From assembly GCF_025655475.1 (NCBI RefSeq), contig NZ_JAHTIK010000001.1, positions 646,080 through 681,586 on the forward strand: a DNA stretch of 35,507 nucleotides, read 5' to 3'. This DNA is from Kitasatospora sp. DSM 101779 (GTDB lineage Bacteria > Actinomycetota > Actinomycetes > Streptomycetales > Streptomycetaceae). The position numbers and the translations under genes were made by a program. Below, piece by piece: positions 7,280 through 17,135 of the stretch. Each line of letters begins with the position of its first letter. Position 1 is the first letter of the stretch. The notes beneath the pieces were generated by a model, which saw only the letters and a program-made list of their open reading frames with translations, was not told where the DNA came from and did not search any database.

Positions 7280-7924
7280 TCAGGCGACGAGCTGGTGGAT
7301 GCCCCGGGCCGTCAGGTACAGGCCCGCCACCAGCGAAAGCGTGACGATCAGCCGCTCCTGGTGCTGTGCCAGCCAGGTCCGCAGGGCGTTCAGTCGGGCG
7401 TCCGCGGCGGCCGGCGCGCGGAGGGCGTAGACCTCCATCACGGCCAGACTGAGCGTGGCCAGCAGGCAGTAGACGGCCAGGGCGATCCAGTCGGCGAGGG
7501 AGGAGAGGTCGGCATCGACGACGACGGCCGCTCCGGCCCCGACCAGGGCCCAGGGCTGCAGCAGCCAGGCGAGGCCGGCGGCGGTGCCGAGCGAGGCCTG
7601 GTCGACCCGGGCCGTCCAGCGCGGCGGGCCGTGCGGCCGCGGCGGACGCCGGTGGCGGTACCCGCCGTAGCCCGCCAGGCCGACGCCGATGGCCAGCTCG
7701 GCGGCGTCGGCCGCGGTCGACGCGGTGCTGTGGTGGGCGGGCGGGGTCCCGCCGGTCAGCAGCAGCACGCAGACCACCACGGCGACCAGGTTGGCCAGCC
7801 AGGACAGCAGGAAGGCCAGGCCCTTGCGGGCGCCGCGCTGCGAGGAGAGCAGCAGGATGAAGGCGCTGTTGTGCAGGGGCCCGAGGGTGATGGCCGTGCC
7901 GATCACGACCAGGTCGAGCACCAT
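7280..7924 (-). CDS. GAP (Sap)-family LysE-type membrane protein
   Basis: The 214-residue product is an integral membrane protein with about six hydrophobic segments. It begins MVLDLVVIGTAITLGPLHN, resembling the GAP/Sap family (sulfolipid-1-addressing protein relatives within the LysE superfamily). Mycobacterial members take part in export of glycolipids; in streptomycetes the substrate is unknown. A loop rich in Arg/Pro/His (near residues 85-105) splits the protein into halves. I chose ATG 7924 because the hydrophobic N-terminus starts there and the upstream frame is Arg/Pro-rich non-coding-like sequence; GTG 7921 is the next codon. It is read in the same direction as the MazF-like gene, 93 bp upstream of it. 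Confidence 0.75.
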   Translation of the reverse strand: MVLDLVVIGTAITLGPLHNSAFILLLSSQRGARKGLAFLLSWLANLVAVVVCVLLLTGGTPPAHHSTASTAADAAELAIGVGLAGYGGYRHRRPPRPHGPPRWTARVDQASLGTAAGLAWLLQPWALVGAGAAVVVDADLSSLADWIALAVYCLLATLSLAVMEVYALRAPAAADARLNALRTWLAQHQERLIVTLSLVAGLYLTARGIHQLVA

Positions 7925-8357
7925 CGCCTCAGCCGCTCCCGGAGGTCGCCGCCTGCCGTCGCCGGGCGGACGGGCCGGTCGGGCACGGGCGGGCGGCGCC
8001 CGGGCGGCGCCGCACCCCGACTCTCCGGTCCGCCGCGGCACCGGTCAAGCGGGCCACGCCGACGCCCCCGGAAAGCCACCGGCGGACGGGCACCTCCTAC
8101 ACCCCGTTCTCGGGGGCCGCAGCACCCGGCGCGCATCGTGCCGGAACATCCGCGGCCCGACCGCGCGGTACGCCACGGAGAGCAGGCGGGCCCCGGCGCT
8201 CCCTCCGACCACCCGGACGGCGGCAGGCGGCCGCTCGCCCGGTCGGGGCAGATCAGGAGGACAGACGGTCGGACGGCGGTTGCAATGGGCACGAATGACC
8301 GGGCGGATGCCGAGACCCGGTCCGGCGAGCGCCGGCGCCTCCAGGAAGGGACCCACC
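7925..8357. other. Intergenic region with no recognised gene
   Basis: This stretch lies between divergent genes. Frames running through it are Arg/Pro/Gly-rich shadows without conserved motifs. GC-rich self-complementary stretches occur (for example around 8003-8025) but no convincing promoter pair. AGGAAGGG at 8343-8350 is the ribosome binding site of the gene that follows. Confidence 0.4.
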
Positions 8358-8837
8358 GTGCCCACGAGCCGTGCCCAGGATCTCTCCCCCGAGCCCGGCG
8401 GGGCGTTTCGCATCGCCCGGGACTTCGTCTTCGAGGACGCCGCGCTGGGGCGGCTGCGCTACCACCTGCTGCGGCTCACCACGGTCGGCCTCGGCCGGGA
8501 CGAGGTCGAGGACGTGCGCGAGCTCGGCCGGCTGGCCTTCGACGGCGCCGACATCACCGAGTGCGCGGTGCGGATCAGGGACCGGTCCGGTGCGAGCCGC
8601 CTCGCGGTGGCCTTCGTGGACATCGTCGAACACGCGGACCAGGACGAGCGCGGCCCGGTCCTGGTGGGCGCGGTGCTCGGCGCCTACACGAGCCTCGGCA
8701 GCGTGGGCAGCGACGAGGGGACGTCCGCGGCGCTGCTGGGCGCCGTCGGCGGTGCCGTGGTGGCGGCCTCGCGCTCCTTCGTCGACCGGCGGATGCAACA
8801 GGAGGGCCTGGCGGTCTACCTCGGCGACGAGGACTGA
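8358..8837 (+). CDS. Hypothetical protein with glycine-rich hydrophobic hairpin
   Basis: The 159-residue product is not recognised. The first 90 residues form an alpha/beta soluble part (FRIARDFVFEDAALGRL, then LRLTTVGLGRDEVEDVRELG). Residues about 100-140 are hydrophobic and rich in Gly/Ala (GPVLVGAVLGAY, SAALLGAVGGAVVAASRSF), which could be two short helices of glycine-zipper type that insert in or lie on a membrane. The end is hydrophilic (VYLGDED). GTG 8358 follows AGGAAGGG at good spacing. Its last 22 bp overlap the 3' end of the convergent gene. Confidence 0.7.
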   Translation: MPTSRAQDLSPEPGGAFRIARDFVFEDAALGRLRYHLLRLTTVGLGRDEVEDVRELGRLAFDGADITECAVRIRDRSGASRLAVAFVDIVEHADQDERGPVLVGAVLGAYTSLGSVGSDEGTSAALLGAVGGAVVAASRSFVDRRMQQEGLAVYLGDED

Positions 8838-9235
8838 CCGCCGCCGGCCCCGGAGGGCTCCGGCTCCCCGGCGGCGGCCCGCGCGAGGGCTTCGCGGGTC
8901 GCGTACCGGCCGCCGAGCAGGAAGGCGTACTCGCCGGAGTCAACGGCGTGGGCGCGGGCCCCGGTCAGCACCACGCGGACGGCGGCCCGGGTGCCGGGTG
9001 CCGCCTCGGAGAGTTCCTCGCGGACGCCGCGCTCGCAGGCGGCGAAGAAGACCGGCAGGTCCTCCGGCCACTCCCAGTCGGCCAGCACGCCCGGCGCCAC
9101 CTCGAAGACCACGCCCTCCTCGGCCGGCGCGAAGTCCAGGGTGACGTCGACGAACGGGCCGCAGCCGGTGAAGCCGTGCTTGCGGTACCGCACGGAGCGC
9201 ACCGGCCGGTCCGGGAAGCGGGCGGGGTCGGTCAT
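8816..9235 (-). CDS. Stand-alone EF-G domain IV-like protein
   Basis: The 139-residue product resembles domain IV of elongation factor G (ribosomal S5 domain-2 fold) without any GTPase. The order matches: FVDVTLDFAPAE strand, LPVFFAACERGVREEL helix (EF-G has a similar ...AVEKGIREA helix), AVRVVLTGARAHAVDSG (EF-G: V-x-V-x-L-x-D-G-x-x-H-x-V-D-S) and EYAFLLGGRYATREAL (EF-G: EMAFKIAG...). Such pieces could bind the ribosome or simply reuse the fold; the function is unknown. ATG 9235 has a consensus -10 TAGAGT ending 6 bp upstream and no ribosome binding site, so the mRNA is probably leaderless. Residues after about 120 are Gly/Ser-rich and overlap the neighbour gene. Confidence 0.75.
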   Translation of the reverse strand: MTDPARFPDRPVRSVRYRKHGFTGCGPFVDVTLDFAPAEEGVVFEVAPGVLADWEWPEDLPVFFAACERGVREELSEAAPGTRAAVRVVLTGARAHAVDSGEYAFLLGGRYATREALARAAAGEPEPSGAGGGQSSSPR

Positions 9236-9241
9236 TGCGGC

Positions 9242-9247
9242 ACTCTA
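9242..9247 (-). promoter_or_regulatory. -10 box TAGAGT for a leaderless transcript
   Basis: On the minus strand TAGAGT fits the consensus TAGRRT fully and ends 6 bp before ATG 9235. A -35 at normal distance is not obvious. Confidence 0.5.
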
Positions 9248-9319
9248 CCGGGTCCACCGGCCCGGACCTTCGTCCCGCGACAACGGGCCCAAACGCCGCA
9301 TCCTCCGGCCCACCACGGG

Positions 9320-9335
9320 GTCTACGCTCGTAGAC
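9320..9335. promoter_or_regulatory. Perfect palindrome GTCTACG-CT-CGTAGAC
   Basis: A 7-bp inverted repeat with 2-bp centre lies 75 bp upstream of the RsbW-type gene. The CTACG-N2-CGTAG core resembles operators of BlaI/MecI-type winged-helix repressors (TACTACA-N2-TGTAGTA in mycobacteria), but no such regulator is nearby. It probably binds a regulator encoded elsewhere. Confidence 0.5.
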
Positions 9336-9409
9336 ACATGGGGCGGGCCCACGAGCTCGGCGCAACGGCCGAACCTCGCGGGACGGACCCGTCCTTGGAG
9401 GACAAGGCC

Positions 9410-9811
9410 ATGCAGACCCCGATCGTGGCGGACCTCACCCTGCCCCGAATCCCCCAGGCCGTCACCAGGGCCCGGCACACCATGACCGCGCTGGTGGCGG
9501 GCTGCACCGTCGCCGACGACGCCCGACTGCTGATCTCCGAAGCGGTCGCCAACGCCGTCGAGCACACCGCCGGGCCCGCCGTCCGGATCCTCATCTGCCA
9601 CGACAGCCGCTCCGGTGAACTGCTCTGCCACGTCCGGGACCACTCCGGCACGGTGCCCCGGTACGAGCCGGCCGCCGCGGCCGACGAGGAGGCCGAGGGC
9701 GGCCGCGGGCTGCACCTGATCACCGCGCTCAGCGAGAGCTGGGGGTACGAGAAGGACGCCGAGGGCAAACAGCTCTGGTTCCGCCTCCTGCCGCCCGACG
9801 AGCAGATCTGA
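9410..9811 (+). CDS. RsbW-type ATP-binding anti-sigma regulatory protein
   Basis: Small GHKL ATPases of this type are common in streptomycetes and act as anti-sigma factors or as kinases of STAS antagonists. The 133-residue product has the N-box SEAVANAVEHT near residues 45-55 (Glu and Asn for ATP/Mg binding), a strand RILICHD, a VRDHSG G1-like box and the GGRGLHLI G2 box near residues 98-105. It ends with a KQLWFRL strand as usual. ATG 9410 follows GGAGG at 9397-9401. An in-frame ATG at 9338 would add 24 residues without family character. A palindrome lies upstream and a hairpin follows the stop codon directly. Its STAS partner could be either STAS protein in this window, but no gene is adjacent. 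Confidence 0.88.
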   Translation: MQTPIVADLTLPRIPQAVTRARHTMTALVAGCTVADDARLLISEAVANAVEHTAGPAVRILICHDSRSGELLCHVRDHSGTVPRYEPAAAADEEAEGGRGLHLITALSESWGYEKDAEGKQLWFRLLPPDEQI

Positions 9812-9833
9812 GGCCCGAGCACGGCCTCGGGCC
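9812..9833 (+). terminator. Rho-independent-like hairpin after the RsbW-type gene
   Basis: GGCCCGAG and CTCGGGCC form a perfect 8-bp stem with a 6-base loop, starting right after the TGA. There is no U-run, as is common in this group. Confidence 0.6.
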
Positions 9834-10236
9834 GGGCGCACGCGAGGACAGGACGACGCCGACCGACACCGCCGCGGCCTGCCGGCTCCGGGCGACGGGC
9901 GACAGGCGACGTGCGCCGACGCGGCCGGGCTGTCGGCGACCTGATCCGCCGTCCGAAGCCTTCGGCCGCGACGAGTCGGACGGCCCGCTGCGCGAGCAGG
10001 CCACCGTCAACGCCTCCGACGCCGGTGTCCACCGCGGGTCCATCGGGACGTGCGACTGGCACGCGCCTTCGCAGCACGATGTGTACGGCGTCCGCAGCGA
10101 GTGGTGCGCGAGCACATCCGGCCGGGCACGGGTCAACTGCCGTACGGGGCGGGCCGGTCGTCGGGGAGGGGGCGTCCGGCGGCGCGAACGACGAAGGCAG
10201 GCGAGAGAACGGGCCTGACCGGGCGGGGTCGCCGGT
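9834..10236. other. Intergenic region, possible short coding remnant
   Basis: No intact gene is seen in about 400 bp. Around 9943-10110 one rightward frame without a start codon gives a non-repetitive stretch (ATVNASDAGVHRGS, then TCDWHAPSQHDVYG) with two or three Cys. It looks more coding-like than its surroundings, but I cannot assign it to a family. Confidence 0.3.
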
Positions 10237-11037
10237 TCAGCGGACGGCGGTCACGACGTGGGCGCGCATCGCGCCCTCGACGGGGCCGCCGAACCGCTCC
10301 TCGACCGCGTTGGTGACCACGTCGGTCGCCTCGGCGAGCGAGAGGTCGGGCCGGGACTCGATCTCGTCGCGCATCGGGGTGCCGTGGCAGAAGGCCATCG
10401 CGACGTCCGACGCGGCCCCGGCCCGGCTGCGGGCGTCGACGGTCTCGATGCGGGGCGCCTCGAAGCCGCCGGCCGCGACGTCCCGGGAGATCGTCACGTG
10501 GTCGTGGTACCCGTAGGGGACCCGACTCAGGAAGTCGGGCGGGTCCTCGGGCCGGAGCGCCGCGACCGCCGATGCGGCGGTGGCGGCGAACTCGTTGGCC
10601 GCGATGTGGTCCCACACGTTGAACAGCAGCACGCCGCCCGGGCGCAGGACCCGCCGCGCCTCCGCGAAGGCCCGCGGCCGGTCGGGGAAGAACATGGCGC
10701 CGAACTGGCAGACCACGGCGTCGAAGGAGCCGTCGGGGAACGGCAGGTCGAGGGCGTCGGCCGGCCGGAAGTCCACCGGGCGGCCGGTGCGGGAGAAGGG
10801 GACGGCGGCAGCGAACTCGATCATGGGCGCGCTCAGGTCCGTCGCGACGATCTCGGTGGACCCGGGCAGCACCGCGGCGAGCTCCCGGGTGACGGCGCCG
10901 GTGCCGGCGGCCGTCTCCAGCACCCGGGCGGGCCGGCGGGCCGACAGGCGGGCGGCGAGGTCCCGGGCGTACGGCCGGAAGAAGATCGGCACCATGTACT
11001 GCTGGTAGGTGCCGGGGATCGAGCCGTCGAAGACCAT
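10237..11037 (-). CDS. SAM-dependent class I methyltransferase
   Basis: The 266-residue product has the methyltransferase core: motif I VLETAAGTGAVT near residues 39-50, IVATDLSAPMIEFA as the acidic second strand, DALDLPFPDGSFDAVVCQFG as motif II/post-II, and RVLRPGGVLLFNVWD as the methyltransf_11 motif. It belongs to the UbiE/UbiG-like group that methylates small molecules; the substrate is not readable. ATG 11037 follows GGGAGG at about 9-bp spacing. The upstream sequence is in the same open frame as the 3' half of the broken LysE gene and has no stop codon between them, so starts further upstream are technically possible but lack sense. Confidence 0.88.
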   Translation of the reverse strand: MVFDGSIPGTYQQYMVPIFFRPYARDLAARLSARRPARVLETAAGTGAVTRELAAVLPGSTEIVATDLSAPMIEFAAAVPFSRTGRPVDFRPADALDLPFPDGSFDAVVCQFGAMFFPDRPRAFAEARRVLRPGGVLLFNVWDHIAANEFAATAASAVAALRPEDPPDFLSRVPYGYHDHVTISRDVAAGGFEAPRIETVDARSRAGAASDVAMAFCHGTPMRDEIESRPDLSLAEATDVVTNAVEERFGGPVEGAMRAHVVTAVR

Positions 11038-11181
11038 GCCGTCTGCCCTCCCGTGGTGGGCGACCGTGGGTCGGCGGGCCCGGTCGCGGCCGGACTGCCG
11101 TTCCTGCGAGTGTGGCACGCCGACGGGGCGGTGAGCAGCCGGGTCGGGGTCGCCGGGGCCTGCCGCGGGCCGGGGCCAGGC

Positions 11182-11819
11182 CACGGCGGCGCGGCTGCGC
11201 TCGGTCGCGATGCGCAGGGCGAAGCCGGCGAGCAGGGTGCCGGTGGCCCAGTCGTGCAGCCGCTGCGGCAGCGGGCGGCGGGCGCGGAAGCCGGCCAGGG
11301 CACCGGCGGTGAGCACGAAGGCGGCGTTGCCGAGGGTGCCGACCGTGGTCTGGGTGAGGCCGAGCACGGCGCTCTGCAGGGCGACCCGGCCCTTCTCGGG
11401 CTGGACGAACTGCGGCAGCAGGGTGATGTGGAGGACCGCGAGCTTCGGGTTGAGCAGGCAGGTGAGGGCGCCCGCGCCGAACAGCTTCAGCGGCCGCTCG
11501 TGGGGCATCCCGGCGGCCCGGAAGGGCGAGTGGGCCGCGGAGCGGAAGGCGGCCAGGCGAGCCACAGCAGGTAGCCGGCGCCGGCGAGCCTGCGGGCCGG
11601 GTAGGCGGTCGGGACGAGGGGGAAGAGGGCGGATGTCCCGGCCACGGCGGTGGTGAGGTGGACCAGGAAGCCGAGGACGACGCCGCCCGGCGAGATCAGT
11701 CCGGCACGGCGGCCCTGGCTGACGGACCGCGACACGCCGTAGGTCATGATCGGCCCGGGGGTCATCACCATGCCGAACGAGACTGCGGCGATTCCGCCGA
11801 TGGCACTCGCGCTGATCAC
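11182..11819 (-). pseudogene. LysE-family amino-acid exporter, frameshifted
   Basis: LysE/RhtB translocators export amino acids or small metabolites through about six membrane helices. The first third (from GTG 11819: AAVSFGMVMTPGPIMTYGVS, then AGAGYLLWLAW) is in one frame. The rest (AFRSAAHSPFRAAGMPHERP, LNPKLAVLHITLLPQFVQP, ATGTLLAGFALRIATE) is in another. The switch is near 11548-11556 and fits the loss of one base (or gain of two) after the TGG of LLWLAW. The second part has no stop and runs on in frame into the methyltransferase, so the 3' end given is approximate. GTG 11819 has an AGG at suitable spacing. The frameshift could also be a sequencing error in very GC-rich DNA; otherwise the gene would be of normal length. 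Confidence 0.7.
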
Positions 11820-11898
11820 CGGCCGAGCCTGTCCCGGGCCGCCGTTCACCTGTTCGACCACCCCTCCGGCCCGATGCCGATCCGATATCCCGCGACCA

Positions 11899-11927
11899 TT
11901 GTTCGACATTGTCGAATGACGTAGCGT
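11899..11927 (+). promoter_or_regulatory. Promoter TTGTTC-N17-TAGCGT for the alpha/beta hydrolase
   Basis: TTGTTC (11899-11904), 17 bp and TAGCGT (11922-11927; five of six matches to TAGRRT) form a plausible promoter about 120 bp before the hydrolase start. A 15-bp palindrome overlaps its -35 and spacer. Confidence 0.5.
11902..11916. promoter_or_regulatory. Palindromic operator TTCGACA-T-TGTCGAA
   Basis: Perfect 7-bp arms flank a single central base. It covers the -35/spacer of the rightward promoter and lies between the divergent LysE and hydrolase genes. No regulator gene is adjacent, so the binding protein is encoded elsewhere. Confidence 0.6.
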
Positions 11928-12048
11928 CTTCACGAACGGGCTGCCCCCGCGCCCGGCGCGCGAAGACGACCGCACGCCCGGGCCCCGGCGGCCCCCGGGC
12001 CGCCTCCCCTGCCCGCGGCCCGCGCACCACCTGCGGAGGAGCCGCCGG

Positions 12049-15079
<3,031 letters not shown>

Positions 15080-15081
15080 CA

Positions 15082-15123
15082 ACGGCGGTCAGACGACAGC
15101 GGTCCGACGACGGCGGTCCGACG
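15082..15123. repeat. 14-bp tandem repeat, three copies
   Basis: Units of the form ACRGCGGTCMGACG occur three times in a row (15082, 15096, 15110), each differing by one or two bases. They begin 3 bp after the fadH stop codon. Confidence 0.7.
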
Positions 15124-15135
15124 CCGGGGCCGGTG

Positions 15136-15174
15136 GGCGGGGTCAGGAGGCGGGGTCAGGGGGCGGGGTCAGGG
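15136..15174. repeat. 13-bp tandem repeat, three copies
   Basis: GGCGGGGTCAGGA/G occurs three times without spacing (15136, 15149, 15162). The last copy contains the stop codon of the leftward amidotransferase gene. Confidence 0.75.
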
Positions 15175-16017
15175 GGCGAGCGGGCTGAACTGGTGCAGTT
15201 CGCCGTGCCCGTCCTCGACCACGCCGTAGGAGGACTCGGGCACCTCGTGCCAGGCGCCCTCCAGGTCGCCGAGCGGCTCGGAGACCACGATCCGTGTCCC
15301 GTCCGCGACCTCGCTCAGCGCCTCGATCTCCGGGTGGAGGATGCGCAGGGTGCGGACGTCCGTGCTGAAGAACAGCGAGCGGGAGTGACGTTCGGTGGAG
15401 TAGCGGAAGGCCCACAGCCGGCGGCCGTCGGAGACCGCCACCGTCATCTGCAGCGGGTCGAGGACGCCGTGGCGCTGCCCGACCGCCTCGATCGTGCCGA
15501 TCATGCGTTCGACGGCGCGCGGGGTGTCGTCCTGCAGGCCGAAGGTCAGCGCCACGTAGAACATCAGCTCCGAGTCGGTGGACCCCTCGATGAACGGGTA
15601 GAGGGACGGGTCCACCGAGAGCGCCAGGTCGCGCTTGAGCTCGGGGAAGCCGTGGATCGCGCCGTTGTGCATCCACAGCCAGCGGCCGTACCGGAAGGGA
15701 TGGCAGTTGCTCTGCTGGACGGCCGTGCCGGTGGAGGCCCGGATGTGCGCGAGGAAGAGCGGCGAGCGGACGCAGCGGGAGAGTTCGAGCAGGTTGCGGT
15801 CGCTCCAGGCCGGGCCGGTGGCGTGGAAGATCGCAGGCTCGGCCGGTCCGGCGCCGCCGTCGAGGTCCGGGTACCAGCCGACGCCGCAGCCGTCGCCGTT
15901 GGTGGTCTCCACGCCCATCCGGGCGTGGCGGCTCTGGTCGATCAGGGAGTGCTGCGGCTTGTAGAGCAGTTCCGCCAACGCGATCGGAGACCCCGAGTAG
16001 GCCAGCCACCTGCACAT
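15169..16017 (-). CDS. Class II glutamine amidotransferase (EgtC/YafJ-like)
   Basis: Ntn-type class II amidotransferases use an N-terminal cysteine to hydrolyse glutamine or a gamma-glutamyl bond. The 282-residue product begins MCRWLAYSG with Cys2 as the expected nucleophile after Met removal. It has TTNGDGCGVGWY, LAHIRASTG (with the conserved Arg) and NCHPFRYGRWLWMHNGAI (the Asn-Gly oxyanion element), all typical of the GATase_4/YafJ and EgtC group. No ergothioneine genes are nearby, so the exact substrate is open. It lies 57 bp downstream of a STAS gene in the same direction. GTGAGGAC stands just before ATG 16017. A 15-bp element at 16082-16096 resembles one upstream of the STAS gene. Confidence 0.88.
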   Translation of the reverse strand: MCRWLAYSGSPIALAELLYKPQHSLIDQSRHARMGVETTNGDGCGVGWYPDLDGGAGPAEPAIFHATGPAWSDRNLLELSRCVRSPLFLAHIRASTGTAVQQSNCHPFRYGRWLWMHNGAIHGFPELKRDLALSVDPSLYPFIEGSTDSELMFYVALTFGLQDDTPRAVERMIGTIEAVGQRHGVLDPLQMTVAVSDGRRLWAFRYSTERHSRSLFFSTDVRTLRILHPEIEALSEVADGTRIVVSEPLGDLEGAWHEVPESSYGVVEDGHGELHQFSPLAP

Positions 16018-16074
16018 GTCCTCACCGTCCTTCGCGGGCGCACCGGGCGGCCGGGCGGGCCGGCCGCGGCCGCG

Positions 16075-16461
16075 TCACCCGCCTTCCACGGTAGGCGGGG
16101 CCGGGCGGGCGGGCCCGCCGGGCGGCGGCCCGGACCGCACGGTCAGGACCTCGTCGGTGCCGGTCACCGCCAGCAGCCGCCGCACCTGGTCCGGCACGTT
16201 CTCCAGTTGCAGGGTGCTGCCCCGGTCGCGGGCCTGCCGGTCCGCGTCCAGCAGCACGTTGAGTCCGCTGGAGTCGCAGAACGCGACCGCCGCGAGGTCG
16301 ACCCGGACGGCGGGCGGCGAGCTCCGCGACGCCCAGGGCTGCCGCAGCGCGTCGGCGAGCCGCGGCGCGGTCTCCCGGTCGATCGTCCCCGCGACGCGCA
16401 GCAGCGGGCCGCCGGCCTGGGCCAGCACCACGACCGTGAGGTGGGACGGTGTCCGGGTCAT
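16075..16461 (-). CDS. STAS-domain anti-sigma factor antagonist
   Basis: The 128-residue product matches SpoIIAA/RsbV-type antagonists. It has LLRVAGTIDRETAPRLADAL as the first strand and helix, VRVDLAAVAFCDSSGLNVLL with the canonical phospho-serine loop DSSGL near residues 63-67, then a helix and STLQLENVPDQVRRLL as the closing strand and helix. A Pro/Gly tail follows. It would bind an anti-sigma kinase when its serine is unphosphorylated. The canonical loop makes it a more conventional partner for an RsbW-type kinase than the STAS protein at 2268. GGGAG precedes ATG 16461 by 9 bp. It probably shares a transcript with the amidotransferase downstream. Confidence 0.88.
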   Translation of the reverse strand: MTRTPSHLTVVVLAQAGGPLLRVAGTIDRETAPRLADALRQPWASRSSPPAVRVDLAAVAFCDSSGLNVLLDADRQARDRGSTLQLENVPDQVRRLLAVTGTDEVLTVRSGPPPGGPARPAPPTVEGG

Positions 16462-16580
16462 CTCGGGACGCTCCCTTCACCCCCGTCCTTCCACCGTAGG
16501 CCGCACGGCGAACCGGGTCGGCCCCGGCTTCCCGTCCTGGCGGGAGTCGACTCCAAGGCCGTCATGGGGAGCAGTCGGTC

Positions 16581-17135
16581 TCAGGGGCCGTCGATCAGCC
16601 GTTGCATGCCCGGGGCGCAGAGGTCGGCGAGCCGCTCCGGGTCGGCCTGCTCGCCGGCGCCGCCGTCCCGGTGGATGCTCAGCGTGGCACCCAGGCCGAG
16701 CAGTTGTCCGAGGACCAGTTCGGCGCGCAACTCCGCGTCGGCACCGGGCAGCCGTCCTGCGAGGCGGCGGGTCGCCTGCGCCCGGAACCGGTCCCTGATG
16801 ACCGTCCGCTCGTCCGCCATGCCGAGCGAGAAGACCACCCGCAGCAGTGGGTCGGTGCGTCGCTCCCGGCGGACGCGCACCAGGGTGAGGACCATGTGCC
16901 GGCCCAGCCGGTTGAGCGGGGCGTCGAGCAGTTCGTCGAGGTCCGCGGAGAAGTCCGCGGTCTGCGCGAAGAGCTCCTCCTTGCTGCCGAACAGTTTGAC
17001 GATCAGCGAGGCGCTGACCTCGGCCTCGGCGGCGATACCGCGCAGGGTGACCTGTGCGTACGGCTGCAGGGCGAACGCCCTGCGGGCGGCGCGCAGGACC
17101 GCCTGTCGGCTGCCGGTGGCGGCGGGGTCGGTCAT
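16581..17135 (-). CDS. TetR-family regulator coupled to the MFS transporter
   Basis: The 184-residue product has a TetR helix-turn-helix (VTLRGIAAEAEVSASLIVKLF, about residues 28-49) with the Phe-Gly-Ser-Lys continuation typical of the family, and a helical C-terminal domain with a tetracyclin-repressor-like C-terminal group pattern. ATG 17135 overlaps the stop codon of the MFS gene in ATGA, so the two are translationally coupled. It probably represses its own operon by binding the imperfect palindrome at 18642-18659 upstream of the transporter and responds to a transported compound. The inducer is unknown. Confidence 0.9.
   Translation of the reverse strand: MTDPAATGSRQAVLRAARRAFALQPYAQVTLRGIAAEAEVSASLIVKLFGSKEELFAQTADFSADLDELLDAPLNRLGRHMVLTLVRVRRERRTDPLLRVVFSLGMADERTVIRDRFRAQATRRLAGRLPGADAELRAELVLGQLLGLGATLSIHRDGGAGEQADPERLADLCAPGMQRLIDGP

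Noticed and set aside
9943..10110. Possible gene remnant with several Cys and Trp
   Set aside because: There is no start codon in frame, no recognisable family and it is short. It is only mentioned in the intergenic entry.
15082..15174. CRISPR-like array
   Set aside because: The units are 13-14 bp and contiguous, without spacers; these are simple tandem repeats.
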